NCBI RefSeq assembly: GCF_019879105.1
Contig: NZ_CP082248.1
Location: 744,001 to 808,000 of the forward strand
Origin: Natrinema sp. SYSU A 869
GTDB lineage: Archaea > Halobacteriota > Halobacteria > Halobacteriales > Natrialbaceae
Direction: 5' to 3'
DNA: 64,000 bases
Under the pieces are notes generated by a model that was given only the letters and a program-made list of their open reading frames with translations, was not told the origin of the DNA and did no database searches. Below, piece by piece: positions 53,656 to 63,333 of this stretch. The translations under genes were made by a program, and so were the position numbers. Each line of letters opens with the position of its first letter. Position 1 is the stretch's first letter.

Positions 53656-53788
53656 AAGATATATTTAATAGCTAGAATGGGTTCTTAATTCATTCACTTA
53701 TATGTCCAAATGTCTACATGGATAATGTACTGATGTAGACGTTTTAATGAATAAAATATTTACCACTCCTCGACACGGTCTGTAAGGC

Positions 53789-54616
53789 ATGACATCAGCC
53801 AGTGCAACCAGTCCTGAATCGAAACTTCGTGCTCTTTTTCAGCACCATCTCAATCATACTGAAACAACTGCATTCATCGATATCCATCTCAATGACATAC
53901 ATGTCTTCCAATTTGCCGTAGATATTGATGAGCCTAGTAGAGAACGGTTTACTGTTACGCAAGACGGTCTTGACCTCCGGAACGAAGATATTGAGCTTAA
54001 CCAGCATGAGACTGGTGTGCCGCCAAACCAGCCAAAAGACTGGACGGTCGATAGCGTTATTAATTACCTTGAAACCGAACTCAAAGCGTTTAATGCCACG
54101 ATTGGCGATGTAACCTACGCTGTTGAGCAAGAATGTCCCAACAAAGGCATTCAGCACGTTGAATGGGACGACCGCACCGATGAAGCAGATATGCCAACAG
54201 ACACTAGTGAAGAGATTGATCCCCGCGAACGACTACTTTCCGCCTACGAATACCTCCAAAAGCTATCCGATGAAGCAGAGGGCGCTGTCCCCGAACCCTT
54301 CCCCCTTGTTGAATTATACGTTGATGGCGATAAGCTCCCGTACGTAGTGGGCCCGAATGTTCATTCCCTTGACTACCATACTGATGATGAGCGTGCTACG
54401 TTCGATGCCTACTGTGACGATCATCCGAATATTGAGAGTACCGCTGCAGAAGATGATTCAATAAGCGTTACCCATTATACATGGGCCCCTGAGACGGCTC
54501 TTGATGTGACTGAGGACTTACTTGACGAACTCTATAACTACTCTCTTGACGACATCACGCACGCCAAAATCACCTCAGCAGGCCCAGATAGTGATCTATC
54601 TTGGACGGAAGTGTGA
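53789..54616 (+). CDS. Hypothetical protein, AT-rich region
   Basis: A 275-residue acidic protein, MTSASATSPESKLRALFQHH onward. No family recognised. Two predicted alpha/beta parts flank an acidic linker (DEADMPTDTSEEIDPRERLL near 130-150). No signal peptide, no membrane span, no cysteine motif. The base composition is clearly lower in GC than the metabolic genes, suggesting recent transfer. A TATA-like AATAAAATATT about 28-40 bp upstream supports the start. Confidence 0.6.
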   Translation: MTSASATSPESKLRALFQHHLNHTETTAFIDIHLNDIHVFQFAVDIDEPSRERFTVTQDGLDLRNEDIELNQHETGVPPNQPKDWTVDSVINYLETELKAFNATIGDVTYAVEQECPNKGIQHVEWDDRTDEADMPTDTSEEIDPRERLLSAYEYLQKLSDEAEGAVPEPFPLVELYVDGDKLPYVVGPNVHSLDYHTDDERATFDAYCDDHPNIESTAAEDDSISVTHYTWAPETALDVTEDLLDELYNYSLDDITHAKITSAGPDSDLSWTEV

Positions 54617-54773
54617 CAATAGCATCAGCAGTTCTTCAATCAAACCAATGCCGTACATTCATTGTAGTACTAATGTGAGGAGCGACCCCGATGGCGAGTG
54701 ACGACTATGAGAGTACTCTCACGGAGTCACGGAATTGGAAACCTATTATGACACCATAGACATTAATATAAGT

Positions 54774-55202
54774 ATGAAACGTCGTCAAGTGCTTCTCACA
54801 GTTGGCTCTGTGAATATCCTCTGTAGTTCCGGATGTATGACCCTTTTCAACAATGAGGCAGAAGAAATCGATATTGAATTATTGAATTTCACGAATTATG
54901 ATATAGGGTTAAAAGTGGTTGTTTCTGAGGATAATGAAACTATAATGGATGAAACGTATGATATTAATGGAAGATCTAGTAGTCAGAGATCAATACCAAA
55001 TATCAAAGTAGAAGGATTTACAGAAGCAACTAATGGAGATGAGTTTGATGTTCATGTTGAAATTGTGGGAACAAACCGAGAAGAAACGGGTGTGTTTAGA
55101 ATAAATTGTATTGGAGAAAAAGACACTAGGTCTGTATTCTTTATAGAAATTCGACAAAGGGGTGAATCAAAGTATATCGAATTTAATCAATCAACCTGCT
55201 AA
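54774..55202 (+). CDS. Hypothetical lipoprotein
   Basis: A 142-residue protein from ATG 54774, MKRRQVLLTVGSVNILCSSG followed by a lipobox-like SSGC, consistent with a twin-arginine or Sec lipoprotein. The mature part (NNEAEEIDIELLNFTNYDIG, ETGVFRINCIGEKDTRSVFF) looks like a beta-sandwich of the kind common in haloarchaeal surface proteins. No specific family. Very AT-rich and with codon use unlike the window average. The open frame starts 13 codons earlier, without a signal peptide. Confidence 0.55.
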   Translation: MKRRQVLLTVGSVNILCSSGCMTLFNNEAEEIDIELLNFTNYDIGLKVVVSEDNETIMDETYDINGRSSSQRSIPNIKVEGFTEATNGDEFDVHVEIVGTNREETGVFRINCIGEKDTRSVFFIEIRQRGESKYIEFNQSTC

Positions 55203-55624
55203 TCAGAGAATCTAACTCCCTGTATTACTTATTAGGATAGAAAATAATATTTTATAATATATAATCAATACACTGTTTGTGATATCTGTATTGTCAGTCC
55301 CACTCAAGACTACGTAGGTCCTCACTGTCGTGGCCGGCAATTCGTACTTCTTGGTGCCGAGTGAGGTCCCCGAAACGCCTTGAATCGCTGTGATTGAGCC
55401 GCGAACGCCAGCAAGCGCCTCCTTATAACACAGAGATCAAATGCCCTTCCATATCGTTACTCAGAATTAGAATCACTGTTTAAATTTCTTCTTGGGAACG
55501 TTCGGAATTTATATGTCTGTTTTACACTTCCCTTGCCAATGATTCCATATAGCTATTAATTTATAAACGTATGAATTTCCTCATCCATTAATTATATGCA
55601 GTTTGGATCATAATCAATGGTTGT
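55203..55624. other. Intergenic stretch, AT-rich with a GC-rich patch
   Basis: The patch at about 55290-55430 stands out in composition. One minus-strand frame in it reads ACWRSRLNHSDSRRFGDLTR, HQEVRIAGHDSEDLRSLEWD then TGA, possibly the tail of a lost gene, but no family is recognised. AAATTTATATG near 55508 and similar AT-rich motifs may hold the promoter of the secreted-protein pair. Confidence 0.25.
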
Positions 55625-56227
55625 ATGCCTTGGAATGGTAATCGCCGAAGGCTGTTGCAGTCAGTTGCAGTTGGATCGGCAGCAACTATCGGAGTAGGTC
55701 CAGCGAACGCTACTTTCAATAAAAATCAAGCACACAAATATGAAGGTATCGTGTATGACCCGGTGACGAGAGAGGTTACAGGAAATGCAAAAATGACTCG
55801 AGATCGTGGAAAAGATGGTTTGAAGGGCACTCTCAAAATTTCTGGTACAGAGATTGCGTCTGACACTGTCAATATCAAACTTGATGAACCTAATCCGAGC
55901 TCGGTAAAGTCCAACAAGGGCGTGGCAAAGGCCAATAATGGTGTCAGACACAATGAGTATCTAATAGAAGAGCACGAGAATGATCTAGATAGAAAAGGTG
56001 GTATTACAGTAAATGAGGCAGGTAATATTAATATAGACAAGGATGACCGATTAAAGATGGATATAACATCAACAACGGATATTAGTCTAAGTGGAATGAT
56101 TAAATCAAAGTGGGGTTCTAAAAAAGATGCATTTATTCTAAGTCCTAGGAATTCTGACCTAGAACTTGATAAAGATGCGTCAAAATTGAGTGAGGCTATG
56201 AAATTCGGCAACAGAGGTGATGAATAA
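55625..56227 (+). CDS. Tat-secreted hypothetical protein, first of an overlapping pair
   Basis: A 200-residue protein. The N-terminus MPWNGNRRRLLQSVAVGSAA with the following TIGVGPANA is a clear twin-arginine signal with a cleavage site. The mature part is rich in Lys, Asp and Asn (NKNQAHKYEGIVYDPVTREV, GNAKMTRDRGKDGLKGTLKI) and looks beta-rich. No family recognised. The last 8 bases overlap the next gene's start. AT-rich codon use indicates acquisition from elsewhere. Confidence 0.6.
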   Translation: MPWNGNRRRLLQSVAVGSAATIGVGPANATFNKNQAHKYEGIVYDPVTREVTGNAKMTRDRGKDGLKGTLKISGTEIASDTVNIKLDEPNPSSVKSNKGVAKANNGVRHNEYLIEEHENDLDRKGGITVNEAGNINIDKDDRLKMDITSTTDISLSGMIKSKWGSKKDAFILSPRNSDLELDKDASKLSEAMKFGNRGDE

Positions 56228-56918
56228 TATGCCTGTATGGGATGTTGGTGAAGCTACGTATGATCCGGTTGATTTCACTTATCAAGATCCGAATCCAAAT
56301 TCACTAAATGAGATTGAAAACGAATACACTGTTTCAATATTAGGATTTGATGAAGAAGAGGGCTATAATGTCGAGCCTCATGAGGTCCATCGAGACTATG
56401 ATAACAGGTTTATTGGTGTGTCACATTTTGAACACAGTAATGAATATGAGTGTGAATACTCTGGGATAACATATACAGGGACACCAAACCCACGTGAGGT
56501 ACATTACGACTTTGTTGTAGAAGAAGACAACCAACGTCACACCACTTTCAGTCAGTACCATCCTAATGACACTGATAAAGAATCTCTAGAACAAGATTAT
56601 AATGTTACGTTCGGTGCATCGATCGGGTACGAGGGGTTCTCTATTGGGGTTAGTATTTCCAATAATGACGATAATGTTAATTTCACTCCCTACGATTCAT
56701 TGAATTACGCGTTGCCAGCAAATGATAAGGGGAATCTCCCTACCGGAAGTGACAAACTATATGGATTCGAAACCGATATTGACAGTGATCTATCTGGAGG
56801 AGAAAGTGTTCAGGTCTCATTATCATCAGAATTTGACTATTCAGTTGGGTGTCATTCAAGAACTTACCTTACGACTCCTGAGGCTACTGCGTACGTGACC
56901 TTATCGGTAGTCGAATGA
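56220..56918 (+). CDS. Hypothetical beta-rich protein, second of the overlapping pair
   Basis: About 232 residues from ATG 56220 (MNNMPVWDVGEATYDPVDFT); ATG 56229 is an alternative. No signal peptide or membrane span. Acidic with many Tyr, Asp and Asn; segments such as YNVTFGASIGYEGFSIGVSI and SVQVSLSSEFDYSVGCHSRT have alternating polar and hydrophobic residues as in beta-sheet proteins. No family recognised. It starts inside the end of the Tat-secreted gene, implying coupled translation and a joint function. Confidence 0.55.
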   Translation: MNNMPVWDVGEATYDPVDFTYQDPNPNSLNEIENEYTVSILGFDEEEGYNVEPHEVHRDYDNRFIGVSHFEHSNEYECEYSGITYTGTPNPREVHYDFVVEEDNQRHTTFSQYHPNDTDKESLEQDYNVTFGASIGYEGFSIGVSISNNDDNVNFTPYDSLNYALPANDKGNLPTGSDKLYGFETDIDSDLSGGESVQVSLSSEFDYSVGCHSRTYLTTPEATAYVTLSVVE

Positions 56919-57443
56919 AGAAGATAATAGATCTAAGTTTGCTACTCAGACTGGTCATTTTTAGACCAATTCGTTGAAATAACACAGCGACTCGAAAACA
57001 ACCCGAACGCGGCTACGGTATCGTCATGCTCTTGAGCGGGATTGACTGCTACCAAGACCGCCGTACCGCCCGATCACTCGTGGTCAGAACCTGAGAGCAG
57101 CGACGATCGTGACGTCGACGACCTCGATAGCGTGGGCGATCTCGTGCTAGCGGTCGAGTACCTCAAGGCGATCGGCAAGCACGACCAGTTCCGGCTTGAG
57201 CTACGTTTGCGAATGAACGTCGTGATTTGGCCTGAAGTAGGACGTTAAACAAAAGGAGTAACACAATGGACTAGTGTATAGACTCATTCGCCTCTAGCCA
57301 AATCTTAGCTACCAGTATTGATCTACGTTGAAGACGGTCGCCCACTATGACTTCGTGTACCTACGGTACTCTTCTACATATACCCTCCAGTTGGCTCTCA
57401 TATGAGCCACAGCGTCATCAAAACCGTCGACGCTAGGGAGGTA
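56919..57443. other. Stretch with no convincing gene
   Basis: A 68-codon open frame at 57042-57248 (containing SVGDLVLAVEYLKAIGKHDQ) has haloarchaeal-like composition but no recognised family and no promoter; it may be a relic. The rest is non-coding. Confidence 0.25.
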
Positions 57444-58850
57444 GATTCAGTACCTCACAAAGCATCCTCAGCAAATTGACGCTGGAACGTGAGTTACCAG
57501 CGAACCAGAGCTCGGAATTGTGCTCTGAAGATCTACTCCACGACGAGAGATGGGAAGTCGTCGCAGTCGGCGGCGTTCAGCCGCCGACGCGACAGCGTTG
57601 CCACTGATCGGCAGGACGGGCTCGGTCACCAGTTACCGGTGGAACCGGTCATCCGGTGGCCGATTCGCGGGGACGGCCCGACGCACCGCGAGGGCCGTCC
57701 ACGCTGCCCGAGTTACCATGTCGAGAACTCCTCGAAGGGCCACCACCAGAGGCGACGCCCGCCACGGCGGGGCGTCGCCACATACTCCCAGTGCAGGAAC
57801 CGCCAAACGTTCTGGAGCAAGAGACTCAACACAACGAACAACAGCCGTCTCGTGGGATCTTGCGTCGTCGTCGAGATGATCGTTGACTCGGAGAGACGGT
57901 AGCTTGCTTCGATCCCGAAGCGTTTGCTGTAGTGGGATCGAGTCTGTCGAGGTTCATCGATGAACGGCGCGTCGACGGCGTAGCCGTGACGCGCCACCCC
58001 GTGCTCATCGTACCGCCTGTTCTTGTAGGTACAATCGATCATCACCGGGAATTCGACGGTCCACTCGTGCTCGCCGTAGGACGTCGTGAGATCGTGAGAG
58101 ATCTCACGACTCCAGCCCTGACTGAGTTCGGTCTTAATCTTGTTTCCCCACTTGATAACCGGGACGATGTACGCGAAATTGTGCGCCTGAAGCAACGTAA
58201 GGCACTTGCCGTCGTAGAAGCCGCTGTCAAGATAGACCGCTTTGACGCCGAACTCGAAGTTGTCGAGGAGTCCAAGGAACGCAGCAAGGACGTCGCTGGC
58301 GGTGTCGCCGTCGGTGAGACGGCGCACCGCCAAGGTGTACCGCTTGTTGTTCACGCGTGCGTAGAGCGTGGCGTAGGCGTGGAACGCAGTCGTTCCTGCT
58401 TTGGCCTCGTTGTAGTAGAGGCCATCTGTCTCGTCTTCGTCACCGTAGTAGGGGCGCAGGTGGAGGTCTGTGACGACCTCCACCTGCTCAGGGAGGGTTT
58501 CGAGAACATCCTGTTGGAGGAGCGTGTTCCCGGTAGATTCGACGGTTTCGGGGTCAAACTTGGTCCGGAGATGATGAAGAACGCCGTTGCCAGAGGGAGC
58601 GTCTTCACTCTTCTCGCAGAGGGTGGATATCGAGGTCCCGTCGGCGGTCGCGCCGACGAGGACCTCGAAGATGTCCTCTGGGTCGATTTCTGCGTTCTCA
58701 CCAAGGTCTAGCGTGAATGCGCCGGTGAGAACGTTGACGAGAAAGTTAAGGAGCTGGTCTTCGTGGATTTCACTGTCCGCTTGTTGCTGATTGTTGGACA
58801 CAACTCAGCAAGCGGACTTCTCAACTAACGGCTTTGTGAAGTACTGAGTC
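57444..58850 (-). mobile_element. ISH3-family insertion sequence
   Basis: About 1407 bp, bounded by GATTCAGTACCTCACAAAG (57444-57462) and CTTTGTGAAGTACTGAGTC (58832-58850), inverted copies with two mismatches. It contains one transposase gene on the minus strand. A clear 5-bp target duplication is not visible. Size and transposase both fit ISH3. Confidence 0.85.
57633..58801 (-). pseudogene. ISH3-family transposase with a C-terminal frameshift
   Basis: From ATG 58801 (MSNNQQQADSEIHEDQLLNF) the frame runs to WWWPFEEFSTW and stops at 57713. Adding one C at about 57733 restores the usual family end DMVTRAAWTALAVRRAVPAN and RPPDDRFHR, to TAA 57633-57635; total about 389 residues. DDE residues: Asp in VVTDLHLRPYYGDED, Asp in VYLDSGFYDGK and Glu in KRFGIEASYRLSE. 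It is probably an active element if the lost C is a sequencing artefact. Confidence 0.82.
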
Positions 58851-59074
58851 TGCATAGTGGTGTATGGAATATAATGTGCGAATGTGGTGTGATATTCTAT
58901 AGTAGTATCATAGCGCTCAGTTCGCAGACCCACATATCGTCTTATTCACCGACGTAATGGGTGAAAAAATCCTTGGGAAGAGTTCTATGACACCTGTAGA
59001 GTGGCAGGGAAGACGTCAGGCTAGACGATCGTGACAGCGGTGTTGTTCGCCCACCTGAGAGGGGTGAGCGGGAT

Positions 59075-59635
59075 ATGAGCTGGACAGATCAACACCAGAC
59101 GGAAGACACAGAGAACGACGACCAGATCCTGAGCGAGGAATTCGACGACTGGGTTCAAGAAGGAACAGCGCAAGGCGAGGAAGACGCAGAAGACGGCGGC
59201 CAGGCTGATACCACAGCAGCGGACGAAGCCGAGAGTTCAGCCGAGGATGGTGAGGAGAGCAGTGAGGATGAGCAGGCCAGGGTTGTATCGACGAGTTCGG
59301 GTACTGTCTCGAGGCAAGGGGCAGACAAGCCGTTGATGATGGACCGGTGTCCGCAGTGTGACGGTCGCGAGTTCGTCTCGAAGAAGCTCGTGTACGAGGA
59401 GTTCCACTACAGCGAAGCGGGTGAACTCGAGGGGCACCAGAACAGAGTGCGGGCAGAGTTCGAGTACACATGCCTCGAGTGTCAGGAACGGTTCCACGAA
59501 TTGCCGAGGGGTGCGCGATCGTACTACTCGGAAGTGGCGGTGCTGGGGCAGGATCTGCGGCGAGCGATCCGAGTACAGCTGCGAGCATGGGGGAGTTCGA
59601 TGAAGTCGTGGATGCGGAAGCCGTACAGAAGGTAG
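59075..59635 (+). CDS. Zinc-ribbon protein with acidic N-terminal extension
   Basis: A 186-residue protein. Residues 1-75 are very acidic and low in complexity (many Glu, Asp, Ala, Ser), probably disordered. The C-terminal part has CPQC (about 92-95) and CLEC (about 133-136) about 40 residues apart, forming a zinc ribbon, with a Glu/Gln-rich segment between. This resembles transcription-elongation or RNA-polymerase-type zinc ribbons, but no specific family is recognised. A nucleic-acid or protein-binding role is inferred only. Confidence 0.55.
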   Translation: MSWTDQHQTEDTENDDQILSEEFDDWVQEGTAQGEEDAEDGGQADTTAADEAESSAEDGEESSEDEQARVVSTSSGTVSRQGADKPLMMDRCPQCDGREFVSKKLVYEEFHYSEAGELEGHQNRVRAEFEYTCLECQERFHELPRGARSYYSEVAVLGQDLRRAIRVQLRAWGSSMKSWMRKPYRR

Positions 59636-60034
59636 GGAATCGGTGCGGTTTGAGTGAGTGGGAGGACGGGAGTGGTGAGATGAGGTAGGTGAGTATGGAG
59701 AGCGGGACGACAGGCGGACCGCATAGTACCGCCCTCCCACGATCACCCGCCCACCTCCAGGTTCCGGGCTGCTCGCTCGCTCTCCTCGAGCTCGCTGTGC
59801 TGTCGGGCTTTCCCCAGTGCAGGGTGTCAGAGGTTCTTCTCAAAAATGGATTTCATCTCATACCCCAGTAAATCAGCTTATATGTACGTAGGATTCCATT
59901 TCGAGCAATAACAGACTACCTGAAAGAATCCAATTAAGGCAGATAATTCCTCTCGAGTGGACTGTGCAGAACAACAGACTACTATATATTTGTCATATCA
60001 AGATTAACATAAATGAATTACAATCGGCTATTTG
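59636..60034. promoter_or_regulatory. Intergenic region with the PhoX-gene promoter
   Basis: No gene seen on either strand. The 3' part is AT-rich: CTATATATTTG at about 59981-59991 is the best TATA candidate, 44-54 bp before ATG 60035. Confidence 0.35.
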
Positions 60035-61849
60035 ATGGCGACATACTATAGCCGGCGTGGTGCACTGTCACTTCTTACCGCACTCGGTCTCGGAGCTGGG
60101 GCTTCGGCAGGGAGTGCCAGCGCTACGTCCGATAGCCACACCGAAGAAGGGCCGACCTTAAACCGGTTTGCGACAACCGTCCGCGGTGCGGAGATCACCG
60201 GAATGTTCTTGACTGACAATGGTCGCTTCTTCTTCAATATCCAACACCCGAGCGGATCGAACGAGGAGCCGTTTGACAAGGGGACCCTGGGTGCGCTCAC
60301 GGGCGTTGATCTCCACGATCTTCCAAGCGACTTTGGGAGCGTCCCGGTTCCCGATGACGGCGAGATGACGACAGTTCACACAGCAGCGGGAGAGTACCAG
60401 CCGCTCGCAAACGGCGGCGACGAGACCGACGACGGGGAGGAACTCGGGGTCCCCTATAGCCCGGACGGCAACCCGCTGACGAGCGCGAATAACCCGGATT
60501 TCAATGGGTTCGTCCCAGCTGAGCATCCGAACGAGGGATATCTATTCAGCAACTGGGAAGCTCGGCCAGGAATGGTGAGTCGGCTCCACCTCCGGATGAA
60601 GGGCCAACGTGGAAACAGTCAGAACCACCAATGGGAGGTCCTCGGGAGCGAGAACGTCGACTTCCGGGATGTCGAAGGGACGTGGACCAATTGTTTCGGT
60701 ACTGTAAGTCCGTGGGGCGCACCCCTCACTTCCGAGGAGTATGAACCCAATGCGAGAAACTGGTTCCGCAGCGGGAGCGGCGCAGGTACGATGACGTCGT
60801 ATCTCGGGCGGTTCGCAAACGCCTACCGGTACGGTTATATTGTTGAGATCGAAGAGCCAACCGGCGACCCCGAGCCAGTGAAACACTTTGCGATGGGTCG
60901 GTTCTCCCACGAGAATGCCGTCGTGATGCCCGACGAGAAAACCGCCTACATGAGCGACGATGGGACCGGCACCGTCTTCTTCAAGTTCGTCGCCGACGAG
61001 GCAGGCGACCTCTCGGCAGGGACGCTGTATGCAGCACAAGCGACACAGGACGACAGTACCGACGTGGCCGCAGCAGGGTTCGATCTTGAATGGATCGAAC
61101 TCGCCCACGGTACTGATGAGCAGATCGAAAGCTGGATCGCCGAATACGACGATCAGAAGCCGGGTCCGAATGCCGACTACGTCACCGACGCCGAGATCGA
61201 AGCGTGGGCGAATGGGAATGCCGAGGACGACCGCGCAGCGTTTCTTGAATCCCGTGCGGCCGCGGCAGCCGTCGGTGCAACCGATGAATTCCGCAAAATG
61301 GAGGGCGTCAACATCCGTCGGGATGCGGTCCCGGGCGATTACCTCTATATGGCTATGTCGAACACGAATGCGACGATGGCCGATGGGAAGGGCGATATCG
61401 CCATCGAGGGTGACAGTTGGGGTGCGATCTATCGCATGGAACTCGACGAGGACTTCGGTGTCAGTCGCATGGAACCAGTGATCACGGGCGGGCCCGACGC
61501 GAACATTTGTGGGGGTTGTCCCTATGATGCACGTCCGGACTCTGCGAGTACAGTCTGCCAAGACTGTGCGTTTAATCCTACCCCGGATGATGAGGACGAG
61601 GAGAAGAGTACCGTCGGCCGTGGCCTCGAGCGAATGAGTGAGTCGTTCGCCTCTGCACAGCCGTTCGACCCTGAGAAGACGATCTCGGAACCAGACAACA
61701 TCGTTATCATGGACGACGGGCGTGTCGTGATCGGTGAGGATACAGGCAACGAAGGGCACGACCCACCGAACATGATTTGGATTTACGATCCTGGCGACGG
61801 CGAGCGGGGGCCGGCGAAGAACCCTGGTCGCGGTCGTGGTCAGTCATAA
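60035..61849 (+). CDS. PhoX/DUF839 family secreted protein
   Basis: A 604-residue protein. A Tat signal SRRGALSLLTALGLGAGASA with cleavage near SASA exports it. The mature part is a PhoX-type (DUF839) beta-propeller, with SNWEARPGMVSRLHLRMKGQ, NCFGTVSPWGAPLTSEEYEP and FAMGRFSHENAVVMPDEKTA, signatures of calcium- and iron-dependent alkaline phosphatases. Near the C-terminus GPDANICGGCPYDARPDSAS and EPDNIVIMDDGRVVIGEDTG are also family-like. It probably releases phosphate from organic esters outside the cell. The start is ATG 60035, not the preceding ATG-like triplet at 60032. Confidence 0.88.
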   Translation: MATYYSRRGALSLLTALGLGAGASAGSASATSDSHTEEGPTLNRFATTVRGAEITGMFLTDNGRFFFNIQHPSGSNEEPFDKGTLGALTGVDLHDLPSDFGSVPVPDDGEMTTVHTAAGEYQPLANGGDETDDGEELGVPYSPDGNPLTSANNPDFNGFVPAEHPNEGYLFSNWEARPGMVSRLHLRMKGQRGNSQNHQWEVLGSENVDFRDVEGTWTNCFGTVSPWGAPLTSEEYEPNARNWFRSGSGAGTMTSYLGRFANAYRYGYIVEIEEPTGDPEPVKHFAMGRFSHENAVVMPDEKTAYMSDDGTGTVFFKFVADEAGDLSAGTLYAAQATQDDSTDVAAAGFDLEWIELAHGTDEQIESWIAEYDDQKPGPNADYVTDAEIEAWANGNAEDDRAAFLESRAAAAAVGATDEFRKMEGVNIRRDAVPGDYLYMAMSNTNATMADGKGDIAIEGDSWGAIYRMELDEDFGVSRMEPVITGGPDANICGGCPYDARPDSASTVCQDCAFNPTPDDEDEEKSTVGRGLERMSESFASAQPFDPEKTISEPDNIVIMDDGRVVIGEDTGNEGHDPPNMIWIYDPGDGERGPAKNPGRGRGQS

Positions 61850-62219
61850 TCGGAGACTCGTCGCTCCTAATCTCCTTACGATTGGATCAGATGGCGAGAT
61901 CGATCCGAGTGGTGGGCAGCTAGACTGGCCAATGGTTGTGGGTCTCGATCGAGACGGAGACCAGGTGGTGGACGGAATACTTGTCGACGGGAGCCCGAAT
62001 GTTGGACAGTGGACGATTCTGATAGAGGAAGCGGTGTGGACGTTCAACGGGTTCGATTTTGGAGGTGAACGAACCACTCGAGAAGGCAGTACATGTGGGA
62101 TCACGAGTGTCATAGAAAAGTTCCACACTCTCTGTAACTATCCGACAAACGGTAAGTACAGGTGTGCCACACATCATTCGATACAGAACATTCTGGTAGC
62201 GGTATCGAAAACTGAATGA
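61836..62219 (+). CDS. Doubtful open frame after the PhoX gene
   Basis: A 127-codon frame overlapping the end of the PhoX-type gene by 14 bases. It has an acidic, haloarchaeal-looking middle (GSDGEIDPSGGQLDWPMVVG, DRDGDQVVDGILVDG), but no family is recognised and no promoter is seen. It may be a relic of a lost gene. Confidence 0.22.
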   Translation: MVSHNRRLVAPNLLTIGSDGEIDPSGGQLDWPMVVGLDRDGDQVVDGILVDGSPNVGQWTILIEEAVWTFNGFDFGGERTTREGSTCGITSVIEKFHTLCNYPTNGKYRCATHHSIQNILVAVSKTE

Positions 62220-62337
62220 TACTGCTAGTGTTTTCGTCGAATGAAACGTTCAACAGAAACCAAATACGGTTACGTCCTATCATATAGAGCTCCCTCGGGG
62301 TGAATCCGTAACCAAAATTTGGCACCGAAGCGATAGA

Positions 62338-62346
62338 TTTATACTA
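62338..62346 (+). promoter_or_regulatory. TATA-like box for tupA
   Basis: TTTATACTA centred 29 bp before ATG 62371, the expected spacing for a leaderless haloarchaeal promoter. Confidence 0.5.
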
Positions 62347-62370
62347 CCACTTTCCATCGTTGTTCTTTGT

Positions 62371-63294
62371 ATGGAATATCGACGTCGAGAGGTACTCGGA
62401 GCGAGTGCGGCCGGGATCGCCGCAGCAGTCGCAGGGTGTCTTGGACAGGGTGGCGACGATAGCGGGGGGTCGATCGAGGGTGAAGAGCTCGCGCTCGCGA
62501 CAACGACGAGCACGTACGATACGGGACTGCTCGACGAGATCAACGCAGCGTTCCAGGAGCGGTTCGGCACGCCCGTTGCGGCCAACGCCCAAGGGACGGG
62601 CGCCGCGATCGAGTCCGCTCGCAACGGCAACGCAGACGTTATTCTGGTCCACGCGCGCTCGCTCGAGGACGAATTCATGCGAGAGGGACACGGGGTCAAC
62701 CGGCGGAGCCTGATGTTCAACGACTTCGTGATCGTCGGGCCGAGCGACGACCCAGCGGGCGTCGGCGACACCGAGCAGGCGATTGCGGCCTTCGAGGCCA
62801 TCGCGAGCGCGCAAGCGCAGTTTGTTTCGCGCGGCGACGACTCGGGCACGCACACGAAAGAGTTAGCTATCTGGGACGAATCGGGTGCCGAGCCCGGCGG
62901 CGAGTGGTACCAGGAGCTCGGGAGCGGCATGGGAGAGACGCTGAACAACGCGAGCGAGTCGGGCTCGTACACGCTCGCCGATCGGGGGACGTTCCTCTCG
63001 ATGCAGGATAACGTCGATCTCGAGATCCTGCTGCAGGGGCCGATCGAGGGCGGACCGGAGCTGCTCGCGAACCCGTACGGAATCATGGCGGCCAATCCGG
63101 AAATCCACTCGAACGTGAACTACGACCTCGCGATGGCCTACATCGGCTTTTTCACGAGTCCGGAGGGGCAGGAACTCGTCGGGGACTACACGGCGAACGG
63201 CGAACAGCTGTTCTACCCCGAGGCCCTGTCGGAGGACCCAAACTTCCAACAGTACGTTCCGGAGGGATGGCAACCGGACTCGAGCGAGGAGTGA
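62371..63294 (+). CDS. tupA: Tungstate/molybdate ABC transporter, substrate-binding lipoprotein
   Basis: A 307-residue TupA-type binding protein. The N-terminus [20 protein letters not shown] with the lipobox VAGC is a Tat lipoprotein signal. The mature protein has [20 protein letters not shown], the signature TTSTYDTG of the tungstate group, [36 protein letters not shown] and [18 protein letters not shown], all typical of TupA. It captures tungstate or molybdate for cofactor synthesis. It is followed 39 bp later by the permease gene on the same strand. Confidence 0.92.
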   Translation: MEYRRREVLGASAAGIAAAVAGCLGQGGDDSGGSIEGEELALATTTSTYDTGLLDEINAAFQERFGTPVAANAQGTGAAIESARNGNADVILVHARSLEDEFMREGHGVNRRSLMFNDFVIVGPSDDPAGVGDTEQAIAAFEAIASAQAQFVSRGDDSGTHTKELAIWDESGAEPGGEWYQELGSGMGETLNNASESGSYTLADRGTFLSMQDNVDLEILLQGPIEGGPELLANPYGIMAANPEIHSNVNYDLAMAYIGFFTSPEGQELVGDYTANGEQLFYPEALSEDPNFQQYVPEGWQPDSSEE

Positions 63295-63333
63295 TCGGCA
63301 GGTCCACTACTCAGACGAAACGACCCACTACTG

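Noticed and set aside
58897-58905. CTATAGTAG, similar to the IS630 end
   Set aside because: Only nine bases, no partner repeat and no TA duplication; chance is likely.
60542-61759. 405-codon minus-strand frame opposite the PhoX-type gene
   Set aside because: Composition is that of an antisense shadow and the plus-strand gene has clear family motifs and a Tat signal.
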